From UBA7434 sp042090785 (GTDB lineage: Bacteria > Pseudomonadota > Gammaproteobacteria > Pseudomonadales > UBA7434): a DNA stretch of 60,852 nucleotides. The position numbers were made by a program, and so were the translations under genes. The stretch covers positions 1-60,852 of the forward strand of contig JBELIP010000013.1 of assembly GCA_042090785.1 (NCBI GenBank), given 5' to 3'. A model generated the notes under the pieces. That model had not been told where the DNA came from. It did no database searches and saw only the letters and a program-made list of their open reading frames with translations. Positions 35,471 to 44,695 of the stretch are shown here, one piece after another; position 1 is the stretch's first letter, and the number at the start of each line of letters is the position of its first letter.

Positions 35471-36973
35471 CTTGCCTTTTTGAAGATCGAATATTGAAGC
35501 TGCTATAGGCGTTGCTGATTTAAATTCTGCTACGCGTTGTTTAATTCTTTCTACATCTTGCGGTCTGCTTGATGCTAAGTTATTGCTCTCATCAATATCA
35601 TCGTCTAAATTAATCAATAGCGGCGGTTCATGGTGAGTGGTTGGCCCACCAAATTTATCGTTAGTGATAAAATGTAACTTTTGATTGCCTAAGCGAAAGG
35701 CACGTAATGTTGAATTACGATAAAAAGGGATAAAGTCCCTTGGGCTGGCGGCTTTAGCAACTAACGTAGCAGATAAATCATAACTGTCTGTGGCACTGGG
35801 TTTAGAGGGTAGGTTTGCTAAGTTCATAAAGGTATTAAAAATATCAGTGTCCATACCCAACGCTGAGACTATTCCCGGCTCTATATTGGGGCCTTTAAAC
35901 AGTGTCATAACGCGCATACCACCTTCGTAAGTTTGTCCCTTGCCACCGCGCAGCGGGCCGGCAGAACCGGCGTGATCAGGTGCATAGGTTAACCATGGGC
36001 CATTGTCGCTGGTGAATACCACATAGGTGTTGTCTTCTATTTGTTGGTCTTTAAGTGTTTTAACGATTTCACCCACACTCCAGTCAATTTCCTCCAGTAC
36101 GTCACCGTAAAGCCCTAATGCGCTTTTGCCAACAAAGGCAGGCGATCGGAACAGCGGTACATGAACCATGCTATGCGATAAAAAGATAAAGAAGGGTTTG
36201 TCTGCCTTAACCGATTGCTGAATAAAACGTTGTGATTCATGGGTAAAACGTTGCGTATAACGTGTTTGGTCGGCCGGACGCTCAATGATGTTGTCGCTAT
36301 AAGATTGGTCGGCATGCGCCACGCTATGCATTAGGGGTACGTTCCAATCTGAGAGTGTTGGGTTGCGCAGTTGCTTTTGGTAAATAGGCCCAGCCTTAGC
36401 CCATTTCTCATGGGATATAGAAAGGTCGCTATTCACATTGGTACTGGTGATATCGCCAATCGTCCAATCCATATCGTTAGAGTAGGGAATGCCTAACCAT
36501 TCATCAAAGCCGTGGCGAGTGGGTAAAAATTCGGGGGCATCGCCGAGATGCCATTTACCAAACATACCGGTGGTGTAATTGTGCTGTTTAAATATTTCGG
36601 CCAGCGTTTGCTGTTCCGCTGGCATACCTGTTTGGCTGCCCGGCCAAAGTACAGCGAGGCGATTACCATAAAGCCCGGTTCGCACCGGTAAATTTCCTGT
36701 TAATAAAGCACCACGGCTTGGGCTACAAACTGAGGCCGAGGTATAGAAGTTTGTCCAGCTTTGGCCCGTATTCACTAGCTCATCAATAGAGGGAGTATTG
36801 AGTTTTTTATCTTGATAAATACCTAAGTCGCCATAGCCTAAGTCATCGACATAAATAATAATAAAATTTGGCGCTTTTTGTTCATTGGCAGAGTTTTGCT
36901 TGTTGGCAACAAGCCATGCAGCTATACATGCTAGAGAAAAAAGATAAGCTACGAGCTGACGTTTTTTAATCAT
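35459..36973 (-). CDS. sulfatase (arylsulfatase family, Cys type)
   Basis: This 504-aa formylglycine sulfatase has an N-terminal signal or anchor helix (about 7-23), the metal-binding Asp pair in YVDDLGYGDLG (43-44), and the active-site motif CSPSRGALLTG (Cys83), in which Cys is converted to formylglycine by a separate enzyme. KWHLGD and TSDNGPW complete the site. It acts in periplasm or at the inner membrane, removing sulfate esters, perhaps from algal polysaccharides; the substrate is not evident. It is convergent with the DUF1800 gene. No formylglycine-generating enzyme is nearby. Confidence 0.93.
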   Translation of the reverse strand: MIKKRQLVAYLFSLACIAAWLVANKQNSANEQKAPNFIIIYVDDLGYGDLGIYQDKKLNTPSIDELVNTGQSWTNFYTSASVCSPSRGALLTGNLPVRTGLYGNRLAVLWPGSQTGMPAEQQTLAEIFKQHNYTTGMFGKWHLGDAPEFLPTRHGFDEWLGIPYSNDMDWTIGDITSTNVNSDLSISHEKWAKAGPIYQKQLRNPTLSDWNVPLMHSVAHADQSYSDNIIERPADQTRYTQRFTHESQRFIQQSVKADKPFFIFLSHSMVHVPLFRSPAFVGKSALGLYGDVLEEIDWSVGEIVKTLKDQQIEDNTYVVFTSDNGPWLTYAPDHAGSAGPLRGGKGQTYEGGMRVMTLFKGPNIEPGIVSALGMDTDIFNTFMNLANLPSKPSATDSYDLSATLVAKAASPRDFIPFYRNSTLRAFRLGNQKLHFITNDKFGGPTTHHEPPLLINLDDDIDESNNLASSRPQDVERIKQRVAEFKSATPIAASIFDLQKGKQAE

Positions 36974-37212
36974 TTTTTATTAAGCCTCAAGGTTTTTATG
37001 GTTTTTTATCCTTGTCGAATAGGGCTAGCTTATCAAAGTCAGTTGTCCTATTGATATCTTTATAACAGGTCTGTTACACAATAGTTTTTTTAACGGCATG
37101 ATGTCGGATGAAAACAAGGAGGGTGGCGCTATTGTTGTTCATCACTGGGTGGCGGTGGGTCTTTTTTTATGGATGAACTAGGGTGATGTGAATTTTTTAT
37201 AGCCTATGTAGT
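36974..37212. other. intergenic region, nothing convincing
   Basis: About 240 bases hold no gene. A repetitive stretch of GGTGG-like sequence near 37145 is not structured. Confidence 0.4.
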
Positions 37213-37248
37213 GCATTGGCTGCAGCTTAAAAAAGCTACAGCCAATGC
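37213..37248 (-). terminator. strong hairpin downstream of a small periplasmic protein gene
   Basis: Arms 37213-37228 and 37233-37248 pair over 16 positions with a single C/A mismatch around an AAAA loop. It lies 26 bases beyond the stop of the minus-strand gene. No T run follows on that strand, so it may be a stabilising structure rather than a classical terminator. Confidence 0.5.
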
Positions 37249-37273
37249 TCATGGTGTCAATGAGAGGTCTTAT

Positions 37274-37582
37274 TTAAAAACGTTTTTGTTTGTCATGTTT
37301 TTGCTTGTAGATAGTTGCGCTATTTTTGCTTAGGTCTCTTTGTAATATGGCACGCTCTTTTTTGGTGAAGTTACCATCCGATTTGAAGCGAGCTTCTTTA
37401 CGCTGATTTTTGACATGCTGTCGGCTAAGTTTGGTTGCTTCTTTTGCGGTTAGCTCGCCACTGACAACGCCTTGCTTGATACGTGTTTGCTGGTTGTCTT
37501 GTCGGTCATTAATGCTGGCTGCCATTACGCTGGTGCTGGCGGCTAGGGTTAGTGCTGCTGTTAGTTTGGCGATGGTTTTCAT
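37274..37582 (-). CDS. small basic periplasmic protein, uncharacterised
   Basis: This 102-aa product has a signal peptide (1-21, ending SVMA) and a highly basic helical remainder with the pattern NDRQDNQQTRIKQGVVSGEL and GNFTKKERAILQRDL. Similar small periplasmic proteins are widespread in proteobacteria but have no assigned role; the two RQ/K..RI-type segments suggest a repeated helical hairpin. GGAGAAC precedes the start codon on the minus strand (about 37587-37593). It stands alone next to an assembly gap. Confidence 0.75.
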   Translation of the reverse strand: MKTIAKLTAALTLAASTSVMAASINDRQDNQQTRIKQGVVSGELTAKEATKLSRQHVKNQRKEARFKSDGNFTKKERAILQRDLSKNSATIYKQKHDKQKRF

Positions 37583-37601
37583 GTTGTTCTCCTGTTGGCT
37601 A

Positions 37602-37744
37602 GTGTTGTTTACTCATGTTGTTTNNNNNNNNNNNNNNNNNNNNNNNNNNNNNNNNNNNNNNNNNNNNNNNNNNNNNNNNNNNNNNNNNNNNNNNNNNNNN
37701 NNNNNNNNNNNNNNNNNNNNNNNTGTTGTTTACTCATGTTGTTT
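37602..37744. repeat. TGTTGTTTACTCA 13-bp repeat spanning an assembly gap
   Basis: The 13-base unit TGTTGTTTACTCA plus a partial unit lies on both sides of a 100-N gap (37624-37723). The two flanks are the same 21-base sequence (37603-37623 and 37724-37744), so the assembly broke inside a tandem array of unknown length just upstream of the small periplasmic protein gene. Confidence 0.88.
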
Positions 37745-38128
37745 GCTGATGTTGAAATAACTTTAAAAGAGATTTGTCGTGAAAGTATCTTGCTGTTGTA
37801 TGGACTTGTATCATTTTGTAACCAGGCTGTTTTTTTGGCTGAGAGGAGGTTTAAGGTCAACAGGTGGTCGGGGGTAGCCGGTCGGGTGCTTCTCGTAGTG
37901 TTTTTTATTCAGCAGATCTAGAGCGATTATTGCCAAGCTCATAGGGGGGACTTTTACTGGTGCAATTTTTATGACGTCCTTTTGTGAGTGGCTGCAAGTT
38001 CAGCTCAATCATCGCTCGACAATAGCTTTACATTGCTATGTCGAAAACAGGTGCTTTTAAGTAACGCTTTTTCATCAACAATAAAACGCTAATCGATTAA
38101 AAAACGAACACAAGAAATAAGTAAATAA
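37745..38128. other. intergenic region before the truncated halogenase
   Basis: No gene is supported. The missing N-terminal third of the halogenase should map here but cannot be found in any frame. A bulged hairpin (38016-38044, TCGACAATAGC pairing with GCTATGTCGA) is present. Confidence 0.5.
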
Positions 38129-39337
38129 AACAACGCTTATGGCGTAACAGGCAAAGACTGCTGGGCTTGTGGTTTTCAACATTTTTGGATGAAGGGTCGT
38201 GAGCTTGGTATTGCCGGTGATTTTGGTGATTATTGTTTAGAACGAAAAGCCGCCGAAGCGCATAAGTTTGCCCACTTACCTAATAACGGTCTTAACTATG
38301 CGTTTCATATAGATAGTTCACTGTACGCAAAATATTTGCGTCAGTTCAGCGAAGGTTTTGGTGTTAACCGCATTGAAGGAAAAATTGCGACAGTCAATAA
38401 AGATCCAGAAAATGGCTATATCCGTTCTTTGACACTGGATAGCAGGCAAGTGGTTGAAGGTGATTTCTTTATTGACTGTACGGGTATGCGTGCCTTGCTG
38501 ATTGAAGAGGCTTTACATACTGGCTATGAGTCTTGGTCACAATGGTTGCCCAGTGATAGTGCTGTAGCCATTCAAACTGCGTCAGTGAGCGAGCCGTTAC
38601 CCTATACACGTTCAATTGCGCGTGAATCGGGGTGGCAGTGGCGTATTCCATTGCAGCATCGTGTGGGCAACGGCATGGTGTATAGCAGCCGTTATATGGA
38701 CCATGACGATGCAGAGCAAACACTATTAAATAATGTTGAAGGCGAAAAGCTCACCAAGCCATTAAGGATTAGATTCAATACTGGACGTCGCCTTAAACAA
38801 TGGAATAAAAACTGTTTGGCAGTAGGTCTTTCTAGCGGCTTTTTAGAACCGTTAGAATCAACCAGCATTCATTTAATTCAACAAAATATTGTGCGCTTTT
38901 TAAGAATGTTCCCGACGGCGGGGATTCGTCAAAGCGAGGTTGATGAGTTCAATGAGCAAGCTAACTACGATTTAGAGCGAATTCGAGACTTTATTATTTT
39001 ACATTATAAAGTAACCAACCGAACCGACACCGAGTTTTGGCGTCATTGCCGTAACATGGATATCCCCGATAGTTTGGCGCACCGAATTGATATCTTTAAA
39101 GAGACTGGGCACGTGTTCCGCAACCCTAACGAATTATTTGATGATTCATGGCAGCAGGTTATGTATGGCCAGGGGTTAATGCCTGATCGTCATCATGCTT
39201 TAGTCGACACTATGAGCACGAAAGAGCTAAGTGATTTTTTAAAAAATATTAAAGATAATATTGATAGAACCGTTGAATCATTACCCGAGCATAATGCGTA
39301 TTTGGCTTCGTTTCTTGCAAAGCAAAAATCCGCTTAA
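38129..39337 (+). pseudogene. tryptophan halogenase, 5'-truncated
   Basis: The frame encodes the middle and C-terminal parts of a flavin-dependent tryptophan halogenase-family protein, including GWQWRIP (the WxWxIP motif), FIDCTGMRALLIEEAL, and AVGLSSGFLEPLESTSIHLIQQ. The family N-terminus, with the GxGxxG FAD site and the catalytic lysine region, is absent. Homology extends upstream of the first ATG (38189) through CWACGFQHFW but stops at an in-frame TAA (38126-38128), so this looks like a 5' deletion rather than a short gene. About 110 N-terminal residues are missing. The remainder is undamaged, suggesting recent loss. Without FAD binding it should be inactive. Confidence 0.8.
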
Positions 39338-39511
39338 TGATTGATAATCTCAGAATAAGTTATAGCTATATTGCTAACAACAGGAGTAAAGGCCTGTTAC
39401 AAGTGAATACAATTGCGTTTAATATCAGTGAAATTGGGTATAACTGAGTTACAGTTATCTACTATAGTGATCTCGATAATAGATAATTCATAAAAATAAA
39501 GAGGGATTAAC

Positions 39512-40426
39512 ATGACATGTATACAGCTTAGAGCGTTCTTTGTGAGCGTTGCTGCCGCCATTCTATTGGCTAGTTCTGTCACCCATGCACAAACGGGTTA
39601 TAACTCCTTATTTATTGGTCATAGTTTTTTTGTTCCTTTTGCTAATGGTATGCCTTTTTATACTGCACAAGCCGGTATAGTTGGTCACACTCAGACAGTG
39701 GTTTTTTCTGGCGGTGCTTCGGGGGCACCTCAGGCGCTTTGGGAAGATGCATCTCATGCAGCAGAAATTAAAGCGGTTTTGGACGGCGGTGATGTAGAGC
39801 TATTTGCTATGACCTATGCTGGCGAGTATCCAACCATGGAGGGCTATATTAATTGGATTAACTACGCTCTCGATAAAAATCCTAATACCCGTATTGCAGT
39901 AGCTATGCCGTGGATAGATTTTCCTGCCATGTTTAGCGCTACCGAATATGCGAATGTATTAAATGAATCTCATGATATTGGCTGGCGTAATTTTATAACT
40001 GAGTTAAGCGCGCTTTATCCCACGACGGATATTTTTAGTATTCCGCATGGTTTAGCTGCTGTCGAACTTAGGTTGTTATTTGATGCCGATAATCTACCTG
40101 ATGTTGATTCTCTTATTGGCGATGCCAGCAATTCATTGTTTGTTGATATAAAAGGGCATGCAGGCGACATGTTAAAAGCCTTAGGTCGCTTAGTCTGGTT
40201 AAATGCCATTTATGATATTGATTTGACAACTTTTGCCTATGATCCTGGGTATGCCACAGATTTAAAAGCAATTGCACAGACCATTATGGATGAGAATAGA
40301 ACACCGCCGGTTAATTCTGCCTCGGTACCTAGCGTGCCGCTGTTTGGCTTAGTTATTTTTAGCGCCTTACTCATTGCCATTCAAACTTCGGCCATACAAT
40401 TACGAAAAACCAATCCCCTTAGATAA
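39512..40426 (+). CDS. SGNH-like secreted protein with C-terminal sorting-like tail
   Basis: This 304-aa protein has a signal peptide (about 1-26, ending THAQ). SLFIGHSFF at the mature N-terminus and DIKGHAGDM near residue 212 recall block I and block V of SGNH hydrolases or DUF4886-like proteins, where Ser and Asp/His act in catalysis; this is a tentative match. The C-terminus has VPSVPLFG, a hydrophobic stretch and a basic end (LRKTNPLR), like VPLPA/PEP-CTERM tails in this genome. AGAGGG (39501-39506) precedes the ATG. It may be co-transcribed with the Mpo1-like gene 13 bases downstream. Confidence 0.6.
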   Translation: MTCIQLRAFFVSVAAAILLASSVTHAQTGYNSLFIGHSFFVPFANGMPFYTAQAGIVGHTQTVVFSGGASGAPQALWEDASHAAEIKAVLDGGDVELFAMTYAGEYPTMEGYINWINYALDKNPNTRIAVAMPWIDFPAMFSATEYANVLNESHDIGWRNFITELSALYPTTDIFSIPHGLAAVELRLLFDADNLPDVDSLIGDASNSLFVDIKGHAGDMLKALGRLVWLNAIYDIDLTTFAYDPGYATDLKAIAQTIMDENRTPPVNSASVPSVPLFGLVIFSALLIAIQTSAIQLRKTNPLR

Positions 40427-40439
40427 GTGGAGAGCTAAG

Positions 40440-40745
40440 ATGAGCAAGCAATACACGAGCTTTACAGCGTTTTATCCTTTTTACCTATCACAGCACCAAA
40501 ATCACATTTGTCGCCGATTGCATTTTTCGGGCACATTGTCCGGCTTAGTGATACTGTTATACGCTTTGTACACAGCTAACTATGCGCTCATTTTATTGTC
40601 GTTAGTGGCGGGTTATGCCTTTGCTTGGGTAGGGCATTTTTTCTTTGAAAAAAACAAACCCGCTACCTTTAGCTATCCGTTATACAGCTACTTAGGCGAT
40701 TTTGTTATGTTTAAGGATATCCTTGTTGGTAAGATTAAATTTTAA
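40440..40745 (+). CDS. Mpo1-like (DUF962) membrane protein
   Basis: This 101-aa protein matches the DUF962/Mpo1 pattern: FYPFYLSQHQNHICRRLHF with two early His residues, two membrane spans (about 34-48 and 51-67), then GHFFFEKNKPATFSYPLYS with a third His. Yeast Mpo1 is an iron-dependent dioxygenase that shortens 2-hydroxy fatty acids, and the His residues are the metal ligands. The bacterial role is unknown but probably lipid-related. An upstream ATG at 40374 would overlap the previous gene; the ATG at 40440 has GGAGAG in front and gives the family N-terminus. Confidence 0.85.
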   Translation: MSKQYTSFTAFYPFYLSQHQNHICRRLHFSGTLSGLVILLYALYTANYALILLSLVAGYAFAWVGHFFFEKNKPATFSYPLYSYLGDFVMFKDILVGKIKF

Positions 40746-40940
40746 ACAGCTTTTTCTGTGTTTCTCTTTATTCTCCCTTATTTCTCTTTACTCGCCCTCA
40801 TTTCTTTTTATATTTTGTCATTCTCCTTTGTTTCTTATTGCTCTAATGCCTTTTTAATTAACAGGTTAACGATTAATAAGTACAGAGTTAATGGCTTTTC
40901 ACTTAATATGGCTAAAAACGATAAAAGCAGAGGCTAATCA

Positions 40941-42746
40941 ATGAATACTGAGTTGTTAAACGAAAGGGATATTGCCTTTTTGTTGCATGAGTTCTTAGAC
41001 ACTGATGCCGTATTGCAACGACCACTTTACCGTGAGCATAGCCGAGAAATTTTTGATGCAGTATTGGATACTGCTAAATCCATTGCCGAAGATAAATTCG
41101 CCAACCACAACCAAAAAGGGGATGCTAACGAACCTCAGTTTAACGGCAAAACTGTGAGCATAACTTCCGAAACAAAAGCGGCTTGGGATGCTTGGGCCGA
41201 AGCCGGCTTTTTAGCGGCCCATTACCCGTTTGATGAAGGCGGCATGCAACTGCCAGAAACGGTATTACGCGTTGCTATGGCATACCCAAGCGCGGCGAAT
41301 GTGAGCACGGCTGCTTATGGTTTTTTAACCATGGGAGCGGCTAATTTAATTCGCTCTTTTGCTGCGCCTGAGCATCAAGCTCGGTTTTTACCTAGCATGA
41401 AAACAGGTCGCTTTTCCGGCACTATGGCGCTTACCGAGCCGAACCAAGGGTCAGCGTTAGCGGATATCCGCACTCGCGCTATTGAACAAGCTGATGGCAG
41501 TTATAAACTTAGCGGCCAAAAAATGTATATCTCTGGTGGTGACCACGAGCTCACAGACAATATTATTCATATGGTGCTAGCGAAAATTGATGGCGCTCCC
41601 GCTGGTGTAAAAGGCATTAGTTTATTTATTTGTCCTAAGTTTTTAGTCAATGACGATGGCAGTATCGGCGAGCGTAACGATGTGCAGTTAGCTGGTTTGC
41701 TGCATAAAATGGGTAACCGTAATACCACCTCTACCGTGCTGAACTTTGGCGAGCAAGAGGGGGCAACTGCGTATCTTGTGGGTAAGCCGCACCATGGTTT
41801 GCTGTGCATGTTTCAAATGATGAATGAAGCCCGCATAGGTGTGGGGATGGGTGCAGCGGTATTAGCATACCAGGGTTATAACTACTCCTTGGGCTATGCG
41901 CGTGAACGTCCGCAAGGGCGCTTAGTATCAAATAAAGACCCAGCATCTGAACAGGTGAATATTATTCAGCACCCCGATGTGCGCCGTATGTTATTGGCGC
42001 AAAAAGCCTATGCTGAAGGTGCAATGGCGCTGTGTTTGTATGGTAGCCAATTATTTGAAGATAGCCGAAGTTTGGCGTTAGAAAGTGAAAAAGAAGCGGC
42101 TAACGAATTGTTAGAGTTGTTAATTCCGGTGATTAAATCATGGCCCTCAAAATATGGCCCTGAGGCTAATAGTTTAGCTATTCAAGTGTTGGGTGGCTCT
42201 GGCTATACCCGCGAATATCCGGTAGAGCAGTATTATCGTGACAATCGTCTTAACGCGATTCACGAAGGTACCGAAGGTATTCATGGTCTTGATTTGTTGG
42301 GTCGTAAAATATTGCAAAAAAACGGCATGGGTTTTGGCTTACTCATTAAAGACATTGATAACACCATTGCGCAGGCGCAAGCTTTGCCGCAATTAGTCAG
42401 CCTGTCAGAGGGCCTAGAGCAAGGTGCCGACACCTTAAAAACAGTTACACAAAGTTTGTTAGAACATTTAGCGGCAGATGTTGAGTTAGCATTAGCCAAT
42501 GCAACGTTGTACCTGGATTTAATGGGTCGCGTAGTCGTGAGTTGGGTTTGGCTGCGTCAAGCGTGCATTGCGGTTAATGCGTTAGCAGATTCAGATATTA
42601 GCGAGCAAGATACGCATTTTTATTCTGGCAAAATACAAGCAGCACAATATTATATTGAATGGGAGCTACCGCAAATCAATGCTCAAGCCAAAATTCTTAT
42701 GGATGCGAATGCAGCTTGTTATGCTATGCGTGATGAATGGTTTTAA
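40941..42746 (+). CDS. acyl-CoA dehydrogenase, 600-aa DmdC-like family
   Basis: This 601-aa flavoprotein has the FAD-binding MALTEPNQGSALADIRTRA segment, the family WxISGG-like KMYISGGDHEL strand, and the catalytic base in HEGTEGI (Glu442). The extra C-terminal helical domain (about 470-590) separates this group from short dehydrogenases. Known relatives include the 3-methylmercaptopropionyl-CoA dehydrogenase DmdC and medium-chain enzymes, so the substrate is not settled. First gene of an eight-gene plus-strand operon that also holds a second dehydrogenase with an Asp at the catalytic site. Confidence 0.88.
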   Translation: MNTELLNERDIAFLLHEFLDTDAVLQRPLYREHSREIFDAVLDTAKSIAEDKFANHNQKGDANEPQFNGKTVSITSETKAAWDAWAEAGFLAAHYPFDEGGMQLPETVLRVAMAYPSAANVSTAAYGFLTMGAANLIRSFAAPEHQARFLPSMKTGRFSGTMALTEPNQGSALADIRTRAIEQADGSYKLSGQKMYISGGDHELTDNIIHMVLAKIDGAPAGVKGISLFICPKFLVNDDGSIGERNDVQLAGLLHKMGNRNTTSTVLNFGEQEGATAYLVGKPHHGLLCMFQMMNEARIGVGMGAAVLAYQGYNYSLGYARERPQGRLVSNKDPASEQVNIIQHPDVRRMLLAQKAYAEGAMALCLYGSQLFEDSRSLALESEKEAANELLELLIPVIKSWPSKYGPEANSLAIQVLGGSGYTREYPVEQYYRDNRLNAIHEGTEGIHGLDLLGRKILQKNGMGFGLLIKDIDNTIAQAQALPQLVSLSEGLEQGADTLKTVTQSLLEHLAADVELALANATLYLDLMGRVVVSWVWLRQACIAVNALADSDISEQDTHFYSGKIQAAQYYIEWELPQINAQAKILMDANAACYAMRDEWF

Positions 42747-42772
42747 TTTTTGGTAGTGAGTAATAAATAATA

Positions 42773-43801
42773 ATGACAAGCAATGTACATACTATTGATG
42801 CGGAAAAGTTAGCGCGTTATTTGCAAGCTAAGATAGCGGGCTTCGCTGGTCCGCTAACGGTAGAGAAATTTTCTGATGGCCAATCTAATCCTACCTATTT
42901 ACTGACAGCAGCCAGTGGGCAATACGTGTTGCGTCGCAAGCCGCCGGGCGTATTGTTACCCTCAGCTCATGCGGTAGACCGTGAGTATCGCGTATTAAAA
43001 GCGTTAGAATATACCGACGTGCCAGTGGCGCAGGCTTATCATCTGTGTAAAGACGATAGCATTATTGGCAGTATGTTTTATGTCATGAGTTTCGAGGCGG
43101 GTAATATTTTTTGGGACCCATCGTTACCATCATTTTCTAAGGCTGACCGTGGCGCTATTTACGAAGAAATTATTCGCGTTATGGCTGCTATGCACAGTGT
43201 TGACCTTAACGCAGTGGGGTTGGCCGATTATGGCAAGCCGGGTAACTATTTTGAGCGACAAATAAGTCGGTGGAGTAAGCAGTATCGTGCCTCCGAAACG
43301 AGTGTCATTCCTAGTATGGACAAATTAATGGATTGGCTTACGGCTCATTTGCCTTCGGATGATTGCGAAGCATGTTTAATTCATGGCGATTATCGACTGG
43401 ATAATTTGATGTTGCATGAAAAAGATAATCGTATTATTGCGGTGCTTGATTGGGAACTATCAACGTTAGGCAATCCGTTAGCCGACTTAGCCTATTTTTG
43501 TATGGGTTTACGGTTACCAAAAACTGCTCATAGTAATGGCTTAGCAGGAATGGATAGAGTCGCATTAGGTATACCAAGCGAAGAAGCCATTGTTGCACAA
43601 TATTGTCAGCTTCGCGGTGTTGCAAAAATAGAGCATTGGCATTTTTATTTGGCCTTTAGTTATTTTCGTTTAGCCGCTATTGCGCAAGGTGTTTATAAAC
43701 GGTCGCAGGGCGGGAATGCCTCGAATAAAAACGCTGCTATGTTAGGTGAAATGGTACAGGTGCTTTCAACCATGGCTATGGCGTTAGTTGAAGAGAGATA
43801 G
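42773..43801 (+). CDS. APH-fold phosphotransferase, ACAD10/11-type acyl-CoA kinase candidate
   Basis: This 342-aa kinase-like protein of the aminoglycoside phosphotransferase fold has Brenner-type IHGDYRLDNLM (His204, Asp206, Asn211) and the metal-binding DWELSTLG (Asp226). The YVLRRKPPGVLLPSAH segment near residue 55 is typical of the group fused to acyl-CoA dehydrogenase in vertebrate ACAD10/11. In that group, and in bacterial LvaA, the kinase phosphorylates 4-hydroxyacyl-CoA so that a dehydrogenase-like partner can remove phosphate. This role is inferred from family and neighbours, not shown. The last 14 bases of the gene (GTTGAAGAGAGATA) are duplicated downstream. Confidence 0.82.
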   Translation: MTSNVHTIDAEKLARYLQAKIAGFAGPLTVEKFSDGQSNPTYLLTAASGQYVLRRKPPGVLLPSAHAVDREYRVLKALEYTDVPVAQAYHLCKDDSIIGSMFYVMSFEAGNIFWDPSLPSFSKADRGAIYEEIIRVMAAMHSVDLNAVGLADYGKPGNYFERQISRWSKQYRASETSVIPSMDKLMDWLTAHLPSDDCEACLIHGDYRLDNLMLHEKDNRIIAVLDWELSTLGNPLADLAYFCMGLRLPKTAHSNGLAGMDRVALGIPSEEAIVAQYCQLRGVAKIEHWHFYLAFSYFRLAAIAQGVYKRSQGGNASNKNAAMLGEMVQVLSTMAMALVEER

Positions 43802-43874
43802 TTGAAGAGAGATAGTTGAAAAGTGACAAATCGTTATAATAAGAAAATTAATTTATAAATAAGGTAAACCTATT

Positions 43875-44639
43875 GTGAGTACACATTTATTTGATTTAAC
43901 GGGTAAGGTTGCATTGGTCACTGGTGCTAGCCGAGGTATTGGCGAAGCAATAGCAAGCCTGTTAGCCGAGCAGGGTGCTCATGTTATTGTTTCAAGCCGA
44001 AAGATTGATGGTTGCCAAGTGGTTGCTGATGCGATTGTTGCTGCTGGTGGCAGCGCCGAAGCATTTGCTTGTCATGTCGGTAATATGGAGGATATTGAAT
44101 CGGTGTTTGGCCATATTAAAGCTAAACATGGCAAGCTGGATATTCTGGTGAATAACGCGGCGGCTAACCCTTACTTTGGCGATATTCTTGATACCGATTT
44201 AGCGGCCTATACAAAAACGGTAGATGTTAATGTGCGCGGCTACTTTTTTATGTCAGTGCAAGGCGGCCGCATGATGCGCGAAGCGGGCGGCGGTACTATT
44301 GTTAATACCGCGTCGGTTAATGCTTTACAGCCTGGGCCTTTTCAAGGCATTTACTCTATAACTAAAGCGGCCGTCGTTAATATGACCAAAGCGTTTGCCA
44401 AAGAATGTGCAGTACATGGTATTCGTGTTAACGCTTTGTTGCCGGGTATTACTAAAACAAAATTTGCTGGTGCTTTATTTCACAACGAGGATATTTATAA
44501 AGAGGCTATGAGCAATGTGCCCATGGGGCGTCATGCTGAGCCGAATGAAATGGCTGGTACGGTATTGTATTTGGTATCGGATGCTTCGAGTTACACCACT
44601 GGTGAGTGTATTGTGGTTGATGGCGGTATAACGATTTAG
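43875..44639 (+). CDS. short-chain dehydrogenase/reductase (DHRS4/FabG-like)
   Basis: This 254-aa NAD(P)-dependent SDR has the cofactor motif TGASRGIG (16-23), the NNAAANP loop, and the catalytic Ser147, Tyr160 and Lys164 (YSITK), with a typical SDR C-terminus (VDGGITI). The start is GTG at 43875, with AAGGT 14-10 bases upstream; the encoded STHLFDLTGK follows the family N-terminus. It probably reduces or oxidises a hydroxy/oxo acyl intermediate of the operon's pathway. Confidence 0.88.
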   Translation: MSTHLFDLTGKVALVTGASRGIGEAIASLLAEQGAHVIVSSRKIDGCQVVADAIVAAGGSAEAFACHVGNMEDIESVFGHIKAKHGKLDILVNNAAANPYFGDILDTDLAAYTKTVDVNVRGYFFMSVQGGRMMREAGGGTIVNTASVNALQPGPFQGIYSITKAAVVNMTKAFAKECAVHGIRVNALLPGITKTKFAGALFHNEDIYKEAMSNVPMGRHAEPNEMAGTVLYLVSDASSYTTGECIVVDGGITI

Positions 44640-44695
44640 CTTTTAGCTGCGGACAAACAATTCTATTTAATGCTGTAATAAGAGAGAAAGTTTTC

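Noticed and set aside
37410..37921. Long frames crossing the gap at 37624
   Set aside because: They are produced by reading through N and repeats; no protein resemblance.
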